NCBI RefSeq assembly: GCF_008641105.1
Contig: NZ_VTTI01000016.1
Span: forward strand, 21,113-56,312
DNA from: Halopseudomonas salina
GTDB lineage: Bacteria > Pseudomonadota > Gammaproteobacteria > Pseudomonadales > Pseudomonadaceae
Direction: 5' to 3'
Length of the DNA stretch: 35,200 bases
The notes beneath the pieces were generated by a model. That model saw only the letters and a program-made list of their open reading frames with translations. It was not told where the DNA came from and ran no database searches. Every line of letters begins with the position of its first letter. The stretch's first letter is position 1. Of this stretch, positions 8,311 to 16,017 are shown in pieces. The position numbers were made by a program, and so were the translations under genes.

Positions 8311-8999
8311 TGCGCGTGTTGCTGGTGGAGGATTCTGTGGCCCTGGCAGACAGCCTGTGTACGGTGCTCAAGCAGGCGGGCTTCGCCGTCGACTGGCGCG
8401 CAGACGGGCGAGATGCGTTGCTGCTGGGGGAGCAGGAACCCTACGATCTTTGCGTACTGGATCTGGGCCTGCCGGGTATGGATGGGCTTGAGGTGTTACG
8501 CCGCTGGCGGGCCGCACGGATCAGTTTGCCGGTATTGGTGCTGACTGCGCGGAGCAATTGGAGCGAGCGGGTCGAGGGGCTGCGCGCTGGCGCAGATGAC
8601 TACCTTACCAAGCCTTTCAACCCCGAGGAGCTGGTGTTGCGCGCGCAGAACCTGCTGCGGCGCAGCCACGGCCATGAGCCCGGTGCCGTAATCCAGGCCA
8701 GGGGGCTGGCCCTGGACGAGACGCGCCAGGAAGTCACCTTTATCCATGCCGCCGCACCGGCGGGGTCTGTGTCGATAGAGCTCTCCGCTACGCAATTCAA
8801 GCTACTGCGCTACTTCATGCTGCACGCCGGCCAGGTATTATCCAAGGGCCGGCTGGCCGAGCATCTCTACGAATACGAGAGTGAGCGTGATTCCAACGTG
8901 ATCGAGGTGCAGATCAACCACCTGCGCAGCAAACTGGGCCGCGAGGTTATTGTTACGCGCCGTGGGCAGGGCTATATCTTTGTCGGATTGCAGCCTTGA
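8310..8999 (+). CDS. OmpR/PhoB-family response regulator (229 aa)
   Basis: The receiver domain (residues 1-115) has the acidic pair Glu7-Asp8, the phosphorylation site Asp51 in [11 protein letters not shown], Thr79 in LVLTA and Lys101 in TKPF. The C-terminal winged helix (about 130-227) carries the usual [14 protein letters not shown] and [16 protein letters not shown] segments. ATG 8310 shares its A with the stop codon of the PepSY gene, with GAGG about eight bases ahead; the reading frame could be opened by a TTG one codon earlier but that has no advantage. It should be phosphorylated by the kinase encoded immediately after it. Target genes are unknown apart from the candidate box ahead of its own operon. 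Confidence 0.93.
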   Translation: MRVLLVEDSVALADSLCTVLKQAGFAVDWRADGRDALLLGEQEPYDLCVLDLGLPGMDGLEVLRRWRAARISLPVLVLTARSNWSERVEGLRAGADDYLTKPFNPEELVLRAQNLLRRSHGHEPGAVIQARGLALDETRQEVTFIHAAAPAGSVSIELSATQFKLLRYFMLHAGQVLSKGRLAEHLYEYESERDSNVIEVQINHLRSKLGREVIVTRRGQGYIFVGLQP

Positions 9000-10333
9000 G
9001 CAGTATCGGCCGCCAACTCGGTCTGGGGCTGGTCGCCATTCTTCTGTTGACTGTGGTGCTGGTCGGGCAGGGCAGTGTCTGGTTGTTCGACCAGGCACTG
9101 CGGGACTATCTGGCGCGTTCACTGCAGGTTGAAACCGATAGCCTGCTGGCGGCGATCACTCCGGGGCCGGAGGGTCTGTATCTTGATCGCGCGCGGGTCG
9201 ATCCTGACTACGACCGGCCCTATTCGGGGCGCTATTTCGTTATTGATGCTGGTGAACGCTGGCGCTCACGCTCGCTCTGGGATGCGCGGCTGCCGCTGGA
9301 TGCGGACGGTCTGCACAATACGCTGGTGGCCGGTCCGGATGATCAGCAATTGCTGGTCTGGTCGGGGCGCTACGAAGTCAGCGGCCAGGCGGTTGATATC
9401 AGTGTGGCCACCGATTATCTGCCGCTGCTGCGGGCTTTTGACCAGGCGCGTTGGGCTATATGGGCTCTGGGTCTGCTCACCATAGGTGTGGCGTTGCTGG
9501 TGCAGCGCTGGGTGCTGAATCGGGCGTTTCAGCCACTGCGCCGCATCCGCAGGGAGTTGGCCGAGTGGCATGTGGGCAAGCGTCTGGAGTTGGGGTCGGA
9601 TGTGCCGGAGGAGCTGGAGCCGCTGGTCAGCGAGATCAATCACCTGGGCCGCCAGATAGAGCAGATAATTCAGCGCTCGCGGGGCGGCCAGGCAGATCTT
9701 GGACACGCCCTGAAAACCCCCTTGGCGGTTGCCACTGCGCTTTTGCAGCAGGCAACCGCGGACCCTGGGAGCGACACGCTTGCGGGCATTGGTGTACAGC
9801 TGACAGCCATCCGCAACCAGATGGATCGAGCTCTTCAGCGCGCGCGCCTGGCGCCCGAAAGCCAGGCAAGCCAGCGTTTCAGTGCTGCGGAGGACCTGCC
9901 CTGGCTACTGGATTCGCTGCGCAGCATTCACGGCAATGACCTGCAGCTGGAAACGCGGCTCGGAGAGGCCGCGCAGGCAGAGTGGCCCTTTGAGCGAGAG
10001 GATATGCTCGAGCTGCTGGGCAACCTGCTGGACAATGCCTGCAAATGGGCGAGACGCACTGTGGTACTGAGCGCGGATATGAACTCTGAGGGGTTGGTCT
10101 TGCGCATTGCCGACGACGGTCCGGGTGTGGCGGAGCATGAGCGTTCTGCCATCCTGCGCCGCGGTCACAGACTGGACCAGAGCGCAGAAGGCGACGGCAT
10201 CGGCCTGGCCATCGTCACCGATCTGGTTGAGGTCTATCAGGGCCGCCTGGAACTGCAGGAATCGTCCCTGGGCGGCCTTGAGGTCGATGTGTTACTGCCT
10301 GTTACGCGGCGCCAGCAGCGTTCAGATGCGTGA
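8996..10333 (+). CDS. Sensor histidine kinase of the PepSY operon (445 aa, TTG start)
   Basis: Two membrane helices (about residues 9-29 and 152-171) enclose a periplasmic sensor of roughly 120 residues, followed by HAMP (about 172-225). The dimerisation helix has [10 protein letters not shown] with the phosphorylated His237. The ATPase part shows the N box [13 protein letters not shown] (Asn343, Asn347), DDGPG at 373-377 and GDGIGLAIV at about 399-407. This general layout is PhoQ-like. No ATG exists near the N-terminus; TTG 8996, overlapping the regulator's stop codon, is the only start that keeps the first membrane helix. The 3' end overlaps the convergent EAL gene by 12 bases. Confidence 0.92.
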   Translation: MSSIGRQLGLGLVAILLLTVVLVGQGSVWLFDQALRDYLARSLQVETDSLLAAITPGPEGLYLDRARVDPDYDRPYSGRYFVIDAGERWRSRSLWDARLPLDADGLHNTLVAGPDDQQLLVWSGRYEVSGQAVDISVATDYLPLLRAFDQARWAIWALGLLTIGVALLVQRWVLNRAFQPLRRIRRELAEWHVGKRLELGSDVPEELEPLVSEINHLGRQIEQIIQRSRGGQADLGHALKTPLAVATALLQQATADPGSDTLAGIGVQLTAIRNQMDRALQRARLAPESQASQRFSAAEDLPWLLDSLRSIHGNDLQLETRLGEAAQAEWPFEREDMLELLGNLLDNACKWARRTVVLSADMNSEGLVLRIADDGPGVAEHERSAILRRGHRLDQSAEGDGIGLAIVTDLVEVYQGRLELQESSLGGLEVDVLLPVTRRQQRSDA

Positions 10334-11497
10334 GGTATCGATATCCACAAGCAGCAGGTGCCGGCTGTCGTCGATGAACAGACCCGAGGTGATGCAATAC
10401 TGATTGCTGGTCGCATCTCGGTAGCGGCTGGACAGAATAATGCGACTGCCCTGACCGGCTTCGGAGAGTATCTGGTAGAAATAGGGGCGCCAGGACCAGT
10501 TGTGATCCAGAAACCGAGCATCAGGCTGCCAGCGTTTCTCGGTCCATTCATAGTTCGGCGATATCTGGGTGCCATGTGCATCGCAAAGAAAGCAGCGCAG
10601 CAGCCAGGGATATTGTGCGGGTGAGGGCAGATCTGCCGGGTCTCCACCCTTGGCCAACCATTGCACGAGCTCGGCGAACAGGTTGCCCAGGGTGCCACGC
10701 AGCTCGGCGAGTTTTTCCCGCTCGGCCAGTTTGCTGCGGGCGTAATCGTCACGCATACGCGCGAACTCGGCCTGCACTGCGTCAGCAGGCAGGAAGTTCT
10801 CTGCGGGGCGTGCGAACAGGTATCCCTGCACATAACGTGCGCCGCATTCCAGGGCAAAATGCAGTTCCTGCTCTGTCTCCACGCCTTCGGCAATAATCCA
10901 GCAGCCGCTTTTCTCGGCCATCAATGCCAGGGCTTTGACAAAATCGCCGCTGTTGCCCTTGCCGCTGGCTGCGCGGCGAAACAATTGTATGTCCAGTTTC
11001 AGAATGTCCGGCTCCAGGGCCAGCACTCGATCCAGCATGGAGGAGCCTGCACCAAAGTCGTCAATCGCGATGCGAATGCCGGCTTCCCGGTAGCGTCTTA
11101 CGGCGTCGCTCAGATCCTGGATATTGCCCTGCAGTTCGGTTATCTCGAACACGACCTGTTCGGGCGGCAGACCAATCTCCTTGAGCAGCTCCAGACTGGG
11201 CAGTGGCTCGCCGGGTACCAGCTGGCTGACCCATAGAGGAGAGATGTTGACGCTGATAAACCCGGCCGGGTTGTCGCGGAAGGCCTCGAATGCCTGACGT
11301 CGAATGGTGCGATCCAGTTCCAGCAGGTCTACGGGATCAACGCTGGGATCGGTAAACAGCGGACCTGCGCTCACTATCTGCCCCTGGTCATCCTTGAGTC
11401 GGGCCAGTGCTTCGTACCCGGCTATTCGCCCGGTGGCGGTATCGATCAGTGGCTGAAAGAAAGGCAGTGGTTGACCATTGAACACAGGAAACTCCAT
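10322..11497 (-). CDS. EAL-domain c-di-GMP phosphodiesterase with C-terminal PAS-like domain (391 aa)
   Basis: The EAL domain spans about residues 8-245 and keeps the catalytic set: EAL at 29-31, Asn84 (SVNIS), Glu118 (FEITE), Asp146-Asp147 (DDFGAG), Lys167 (LKLD), Glu204 (AEGVE) and QGYLFARP from 224. It should therefore hydrolyse cyclic di-GMP. The C-terminal 130 residues (WLLRCFLCDAHGTQISPNYE to [11 protein letters not shown]) look like the PAS-type EAL-associated domain known from YkuI, which probably binds a ligand. No membrane segment is seen. Its last codons overlap the convergent kinase gene. Confidence 0.9.
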   Translation of the reverse strand: MEFPVFNGQPLPFFQPLIDTATGRIAGYEALARLKDDQGQIVSAGPLFTDPSVDPVDLLELDRTIRRQAFEAFRDNPAGFISVNISPLWVSQLVPGEPLPSLELLKEIGLPPEQVVFEITELQGNIQDLSDAVRRYREAGIRIAIDDFGAGSSMLDRVLALEPDILKLDIQLFRRAASGKGNSGDFVKALALMAEKSGCWIIAEGVETEQELHFALECGARYVQGYLFARPAENFLPADAVQAEFARMRDDYARSKLAEREKLAELRGTLGNLFAELVQWLAKGGDPADLPSPAQYPWLLRCFLCDAHGTQISPNYEWTEKRWQPDARFLDHNWSWRPYFYQILSEAGQGSRIILSSRYRDATSNQYCITSGLFIDDSRHLLLVDIDTSRI

Positions 11498-11636
11498 TAA
11501 CAGGGATAAGCGGCAACCCAGTATGCAAGATTATAGCCAGAGACTGGTTTTGCTGCTGGGCAGGTGATATTTCCGGTTGTGCCGGCCCCTTTTTGGGCAC
11601 GTCTGTTGTTGCTGAAAGGTGCATTCTACTGCGTTC

Positions 11637-11652
11637 TGGTACGTCAATTGCA
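11637..11652 (+). promoter_or_regulatory. Sigma-54 (RpoN) promoter ahead of amtB
   Basis: TGGTACG at 11637-11643, four bases, then TTGCA at 11648-11652 match the consensus TGGCACG-N4-TTGCW at all positions except one (T for C). The invariant GG and GC are correctly spaced. RpoN control fits nitrogen-regulated ammonium uptake. Confidence 0.65.
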
Positions 11653-11681
11653 CTGCTGTGGTGAGCCCGGGCACGGGTTTC

Positions 11682-11696
11682 GCACTCCATTGGTGC
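11682..11696. promoter_or_regulatory. Candidate NtrC-type binding dyad
   Basis: GCACTCCATTGGTGC has GCAC and GTGC arms separated by seven bases, as in known NtrC sites. It lies downstream of the sigma-54 promoter instead of upstream, which is unusual for an enhancer, so this remains tentative. Confidence 0.35.
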
Positions 11697-11878
11697 CGAA
11701 GTGCCAGAGCCCGGACTTACACCCTTTTCAACTAACTGAATAAAAAGAGAAAAATGCAGCAGATAGAAATTTCGCCAGATCGCCTTGTTTTGAACTCGTG
11801 TGCAATTTGCACCAATGATGATCATTTCATGTGTTCTGTGCGTTTATCTGGTGCGTTTCTCGAAAAGAGGCTCAGATA

Positions 11879-13087
11879 ATGGAAAACCTGCACAGCGCGG
11901 TGGAAACACTGATGCACGGCGCAAACACGATGTTTCTTCTGATGGGTGCGGTCATGGTTCTGGCCATGCATGCCGGCTTCGCGTTTCTGGAAGTGGGTAC
12001 GGTACGGCAGAAGAATCAGGTAAACGCGTTATCCAAGATTATCAGCGACTTCGCGATTTCGGGTATTGCCTATTTCTTTATAGGCTATTGGATCGCTTAC
12101 GGTGTGACTTTCTTCCACGGTGCCGAGGCACTCACGGAGCAGAATGGTTACTCGTTGGTGAAGTTTTTCTTTCTGATGACTTTTGCTGCGGCTATCCCGG
12201 CGATCATTTCTGGCGGTATCGCCGAGCGTGCCCGCTTTGCTCCGCAACTCGTGGCTTCGCTGTTGATTGTTGGCCTGATCTACCCTTTCTTCGAGGGTCT
12301 GGTCTGGAACGGCAACTACGGTGTGCAAGACTGGATGGAGGGGGCTTTTGGCGCGCCTTTCCATGATTTTGCCGGTTCAGTTGTAGTGCATGCGGTGGGT
12401 GGCTGGCTGGCGTTGGGCGCTGTGCTGATGCTGGGTGCACGCCGTGGTCGTTATCGCGATGGCCATGTGATTGCGATGCCGCCATCGAACATTCCGTTCC
12501 TGGCCCTGGGCGCCTGGATTCTGACCATTGGGTGGTTCGGTTTCAACGTGATGTCGGCCCAGACGCTGGATGGCATAAGTGGTCTGGTGGCGGTCAATTC
12601 CTTGATGGCGATGGTTGGCGGTACGTTGGCGGCGCTGGCGGTGGGTCGTTTTGACCCGGGCTTTTTGCACAACGGTCCTCTGGCCGGTCTGGTTGCGGTC
12701 TGTGCGGGCTCCGATCTGATGCACCCGATTGGTGCTCTTGCTACTGGTGCGGTTGCCGGTGGTTTATTTGTGTGGGCATTTATTCTGACCCAAAATCATC
12801 TGAAGATTGACGATGTGTTGGGTGTATGGCCTCTGCACGGTCTATGTGGGGTCTGGGGTGGTATTGCGGCGGGCATTTTTGGTGCGCAGGCGCTGGGCGG
12901 TCTGGGTGGTGTCAGTCTGATGTCGCAGGTTGTCGGTTCTCTGGCAGGTGCTGTTTTTGCTCTGGCTGGTGGTGTGCTGGTTTACGGTGTGATCAAGGCG
13001 ATCACGGGTATTCGGCTGAGTGAGGAGGACGAGTTCATGGGTGCTGACTTGGCTATTCACAAGATTGGGGCTACTGCGGAAGACTGA
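11879..13087 (+). CDS. amtB: Ammonium transporter AmtB (402 aa)
   Basis: AmtB forms a trimeric inner-membrane channel for ammonium. About eleven hydrophobic segments are present. Diagnostic stretches include the opening helix MFLLMGAVMVLAMHAGFAFLEVG, the FAISGIAYFFIGYW helix, HDFAGSVVVHAVGGW with the conserved Asp and first pore His, and HPIGALATGAVAGG with the second pore His. ATG 11879 has AGAGG eight bases ahead. The form is short at the N-terminus and has no cleaved signal sequence, unlike E. coli AmtB. No glnK gene lies beside it. A sigma-54 promoter about 230 bases ahead suggests induction by nitrogen limitation. Confidence 0.94.
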   Translation: MENLHSAVETLMHGANTMFLLMGAVMVLAMHAGFAFLEVGTVRQKNQVNALSKIISDFAISGIAYFFIGYWIAYGVTFFHGAEALTEQNGYSLVKFFFLMTFAAAIPAIISGGIAERARFAPQLVASLLIVGLIYPFFEGLVWNGNYGVQDWMEGAFGAPFHDFAGSVVVHAVGGWLALGAVLMLGARRGRYRDGHVIAMPPSNIPFLALGAWILTIGWFGFNVMSAQTLDGISGLVAVNSLMAMVGGTLAALAVGRFDPGFLHNGPLAGLVAVCAGSDLMHPIGALATGAVAGGLFVWAFILTQNHLKIDDVLGVWPLHGLCGVWGGIAAGIFGAQALGGLGGVSLMSQVVGSLAGAVFALAGGVLVYGVIKAITGIRLSEEDEFMGADLAIHKIGATAED

Positions 13088-13160
13088 TCTGTTTTATAGC
13101 CTGTGTATGGGTGCCGATGATCGTGCCTGATTTCAAACCCGGTCCTGGTAGTGGGTGCAT

Positions 13161-13275
13161 GGGTGCCGGTGGCGGTTGACCTATGCCCGACACGCTACAA
13201 GCCGTCCCTGGAAGCTCGACGTTGCACATCCCTGTGCGCCGACGGTCGTGCATAGGTCAACCGCCGCCGACACCC
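13161..13275. repeat. Stem-loop repeat, copy A (core GCACATCCCTGTGC)
   Basis: Arms at 13161-13186 and 13250-13275 (26 bases each) are inverted repeats with two differences, both compatible with G-T pairing. The inner part contains ACGCTACAAGCCGTCCCTGG and the small palindrome-like word GCACATCCCTGTGC. The inner part reappears, inverted, at 13394-13445 inside copy B, although the arms of copy B are different. Confidence 0.75.
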
Positions 13276-13366
13276 GGATGGCGTGGAGTACGCTGCAGTA
13301 AAAAGAGTTCTTGGATGCGCTCAATTGCTCAAGCACTCTCATTCAGGCGGCACGGAGTTTGTTTGT

Positions 13367-13472
13367 CGATTTTGACCTGGCCCGTTCCAGGACCGTCAGA
13401 GCACAGGGATGTGCGATGACGAGCCCCAGGGATGGCTAGTAGCGTGTCCTGGAACGGGGCAGGTCGGAATCG
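13367..13472. repeat. Stem-loop repeat, copy B (opposite orientation)
   Basis: Arms at 13367-13393 and 13446-13472 (27 bases each) pair with three mismatches. The inner 52 bases, read on the minus strand, align with the core of copy A with one single-base gap and about four fifths identity. The element lies 90 bases beyond copy A and close to the porin terminator. Confidence 0.75.
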
Positions 13473-13510
13473 GCACCACACCGATCCAATGCCAAGCAAC
13501 CAACCAGGAC

Positions 13511-13540
13511 AAACAAAAAGCCCGAACATCAGCTCGGGCT
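13511..13540 (-). terminator. Rho-independent terminator of the porin gene
   Basis: Read on the minus strand, AGCCCGA (13540-13534) pairs with TCGGGCT (13525-13519) across an eight-base loop and is followed by TTTTTGTTT. It lies about 20 bases past the porin stop codon. Confidence 0.85.
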
Positions 13541-13560
13541 CCACCAATACGATCAACCAA

Positions 13561-14802
13561 TTACATCAAAGGAATGGTGTAATTCACGATCAGGCGGTTT
13601 TCGTCGATGTCGCCTGCCACGTCGGAACGGACCATCGCGTTACGCCATTGCAGGGCTACGTTCTTGAAGGGGCCGGACTGGATGGTGTAGACGAAGTCGA
13701 TGTCGCGCTCCCACTCTTCGCCAGTCCCGGCTGCACCCAGGTCGATGTTGTCGCCACTGACGTAGCGCACCAGGCCTTTGAGGCCGGGGATGCCGTAGGC
13801 TGCAAAATCCAGGTCGTAACGGGCCTGCCAGGACTTTTCGTCGGCCCGGGCGAAGTCCAGGATCTGGATGTAGTTGGCGATGTAGGGGTTGTTTTCGGCC
13901 AGGTAGGGGAAGGCCGTGTCGCCGTCGCTGTGCTGATAGCCCAGGCGGAATGTGTGTGGGCCGGTGCCTGCTGAGAGGAGCAGGGATTTCATGTTGTGAT
14001 CGATGTTCAGTGGCTGATTGCCGCTGTCACTGGTGTCGAAATAGGCCAGGTTGGCGCCAAGCTTCCAGTCACCGACTGTGAGGCCCTGGAGTACGTTGAT
14101 CATGTTCTGTTCGTATACGTCATCCAGCTCGCCACGCCACAGGCCCAGGGAGGTATCGCTCTGGGTGAACTTGTAGGTGCCGCCGATGAAGTTGAACTGG
14201 TCGGAGGTGCCGCCTACGGTTGCGCCGATATCTTCACGGTTGGTACTGCCGCGGTAATTGACCTCACGCAGCTGACCCAGTTGCACGTTCAGGTTGTCTA
14301 TTTCGTCGATGCTCAGTGCGCCGCCGGTATAGGTTTGCGGTAACAGGCGAATGTCGCTGGCCTGGGCGATCGGGATGGCGGGCACCAGATTGCCAAGGCG
14401 TAGTACGGTATTGGAGATTTTGGCCTTGGCCGTAGCTGAAGCATGGCCGTAGCTGTCGGGGCCTTCATCGCCGAAGGCGTTGGGCAGCAAGCCGGTGCCT
14501 GCTGTGTCGTCTTCAGAGTAGAGCTTTACGCCGGTGGCGGCGTATACGTCCAGACCGAAACCCACTGCGCCGGGGGTGTATCCCGAAGCTGCGCGGAAGA
14601 TGAAGCCCTGCGCCCACTCTTCAGCCTTGGACCGGCCGCCTGGGGGAGTGGAGCGAAAATCGCGGTTGAAGTAGAAGTTGCGCAGTTGCAGGGACGCCGT
14701 GGCATCGTCGGTGAAGCCAGCAGCATTTGCGGTGCCGGCCAGTGGCGCAATAAGGGCAAGGGCCACAGCTGCGGCCAGGGTGTTGGTTTTCACATGCGTC
14801 AT
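13561..14802 (-). CDS. OprD-family outer-membrane porin (413 aa)
   Basis: A signal peptide (cleavage probably after ANA, residue 27) is followed by the OprD opening GFTDDATASLQLRNFYFNRDF and the EEWAQGFIFRAASGYTPGAVGFGLDVYAATGVKL segment, both hallmarks of the family. The rest shows alternating amphipathic strands of an 18-stranded barrel and ends with strand IVNYTIPLM. Members admit amino acids, aromatic acids or other small carboxylates; the substrate here cannot be told from sequence alone. It is a single gene with its own terminator. Upstream is an imperfect dyad at 14897-14925 that may be its operator. Confidence 0.9.
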   Translation of the reverse strand: MTHVKTNTLAAAVALALIAPLAGTANAAGFTDDATASLQLRNFYFNRDFRSTPPGGRSKAEEWAQGFIFRAASGYTPGAVGFGLDVYAATGVKLYSEDDTAGTGLLPNAFGDEGPDSYGHASATAKAKISNTVLRLGNLVPAIPIAQASDIRLLPQTYTGGALSIDEIDNLNVQLGQLREVNYRGSTNREDIGATVGGTSDQFNFIGGTYKFTQSDTSLGLWRGELDDVYEQNMINVLQGLTVGDWKLGANLAYFDTSDSGNQPLNIDHNMKSLLLSAGTGPHTFRLGYQHSDGDTAFPYLAENNPYIANYIQILDFARADEKSWQARYDLDFAAYGIPGLKGLVRYVSGDNIDLGAAGTGEEWERDIDFVYTIQSGPFKNVALQWRNAMVRSDVAGDIDENRLIVNYTIPLM

Positions 14803-14896
14803 TATTATTCTCCTGGTGTGATCATTTGCAGGCCGGTGCTTGCCGGGCGCGGATCAAATAAAGCACTTAAGCAGGAGGGACTCTGTAAGACATTCG

Positions 14897-14925
14897 TCGA
14901 ACTGTCATATGACGGACATGTTCGA
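14897..14925. promoter_or_regulatory. Imperfect dyad upstream of the porin gene
   Basis: TCGAAC (14897-14902) and GTTCGA (14920-14925) enclose a 10-bp perfect palindrome GTCATATGAC (14904-14913). It is about 95 bases upstream of the porin start in an otherwise featureless 269-base gap. The regulator is unknown. Confidence 0.35.
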
Positions 14926-15071
14926 GGGAGTTGGCGCTTTTCAGCGGGATGGTAAAAGGCTTGATCTTGACGCCTCGGCCATGCGCAGGCGGCAATCCGG
15001 TGACCCGGCTAGCGGCCATTAGACCTTAGTAAGGGGTGGCCCGTTCGTGGGTCGCACGGACCTGATGCGGG

Positions 15072-15668
15072 TTACATACCGTTGGCGAAGTCGGCATTGG
15101 TCATATCTATCTCGCCGCGCACGGGCTTCAGGGCCTGGGCGTAGCGCAGCAGAATATCCAGGTTGTATTGCATGCGATCGCGTATCTTGCGGTCGTCTTC
15201 CGAGACTGGCTCGGGCATGTTCATGACCTTTTCCACGTTACGCACTATCAGGTGCTCGGGTATGTAGCACAAACGGCAATTCTTGTAGCTGGAGGCGCGC
15301 AGTTCGCTGATCGGATAAGCGCCGCCTATGCCTGCCGAGATACCGCCGAGCATGGCCGGTTTGTGTGCCAATTGGGCCTTGGTCGCGAACAGAAAGAAGT
15401 TCTTGATCGCCGGGCAGGCCATGCCGTGCCACTCGGGGGCGAGGATCACCAGGGCGTCGGCCTTGGACAGTTGCTTCTCGAACATGCCCCAGGGGCCTTC
15501 GTCCTCCGCAGGCCACATTGGCAGGGGATAGGATCCCAGGTCTATGACCGATACGGCGGCCGCATCGAGTCCGTGCTGGTTGATCAGACTTTGGCGCATG
15601 AAGCGCGCGACCTTGGATGTCTGACTGTTACTGCGGCTGCTGCCGGCGACGATGGCGATGTTGAGCAT
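15072..15668 (-). CDS. NAD(P)H-dependent FMN reductase family protein (198 aa)
   Basis: The flavodoxin-like fold is shown by the N-terminal strand and phosphate loop MLNIAIVAGSSRSNSQT (residues 1-17) and by LVILAPEWHGMACPAIKNFFLFA at about residue 75, which corresponds to the PEYN/H motif that stacks on FMN. Members reduce FMN, quinones, azo dyes or chromate with NAD(P)H in the cytosol. ATG 15668 was chosen because AGGAGAGG lies just ahead and the conserved fold begins directly. The frame stays open further upstream, but that part has no family similarity and runs into the repeat-rich gap. Confidence 0.88.
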   Translation of the reverse strand: MLNIAIVAGSSRSNSQTSKVARFMRQSLINQHGLDAAAVSVIDLGSYPLPMWPAEDEGPWGMFEKQLSKADALVILAPEWHGMACPAIKNFFLFATKAQLAHKPAMLGGISAGIGGAYPISELRASSYKNCRLCYIPEHLIVRNVEKVMNMPEPVSEDDRKIRDRMQYNLDILLRYAQALKPVRGEIDMTNADFANGM

Positions 15669-15742
15669 GGGGCCTCTCCTTGATTGCATGTGCCAGCATG
15701 CTAACCGTCGGCCGCGCGGACCAACAGCGCAAAATCGTAAAC

Positions 15743-15930
15743 GCAAGCTGCAAGCTGCAAGCTGCAAAGAGCAGCCTCAAGCTTCAAGCCGCAAGCGTAA
15801 AGCTAAACCCAGATGAAGTGCGGGGATGTGTACCTGGAACTACGTCTGGGAATAACGGTGGCGCTGCAGTGCGCACGTCCAGCTTGCAGCTTGCGGCTTG
15901 AAGCTTGTAGCTGCAGTTCTGGCTTGCGGC
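15743..15930. repeat. CAAGC-heptad stem-loop repeat, copy 1
   Basis: Tandem heptads of type AAGCTGC run from 15743, and their inverse runs to about 15930. The central 19-base arms CAAGCTTCAAGCCGCAAGC (15778-15796) and its exact inverse (15889-15907) pair perfectly around a 92-base interior. After the left arm comes AAGCTAAACCC (15800-15810). The unit 15778-15907 is 130 bases, the same length and layout as copy 2 on the other side of the transporter gene. No gene is supported in this gap of about 350 bases. Confidence 0.8.
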
Positions 15931-16017
15931 CTGCGGCGCTATGCGGCAGAGTACGCGGCCTTTGGCAGGCCGGTCTGGCTTGTTTGACACCTTTTGGTTC
16001 GACTGGGGAGTTTGACA

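Larger units (their letters stand above)
11498..11878. other. Divergent control region between the EAL gene and amtB
   Basis: This 381-base gap has no convincing gene. It contains the sigma-54 promoter at 11637-11652 and the NtrC-like dyad at 11682-11696, listed separately. A long leader of about 215 bases would precede amtB if the sigma-54 promoter is used. Repeated GCAC/GTGC and GCCCGG words around 11660-11715 could fold in that leader, but I cannot define one structure. Confidence 0.6.

Noticed and set aside
11867..11881. Use of the upstream in-frame ATG at 11831 as amtB start
   Set aside because: The added 16 residues do not fit a transporter N-terminus, while ATG 11879 has a well-placed AGAGG and gives the conserved MENLHSAVETL opening.
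13071..13253. Small minus-strand frame between amtB and the porin
   Set aside because: It overlaps the end of amtB and runs through repeat copy A. Its apparent protein is a translation of the stem-loop repeat.
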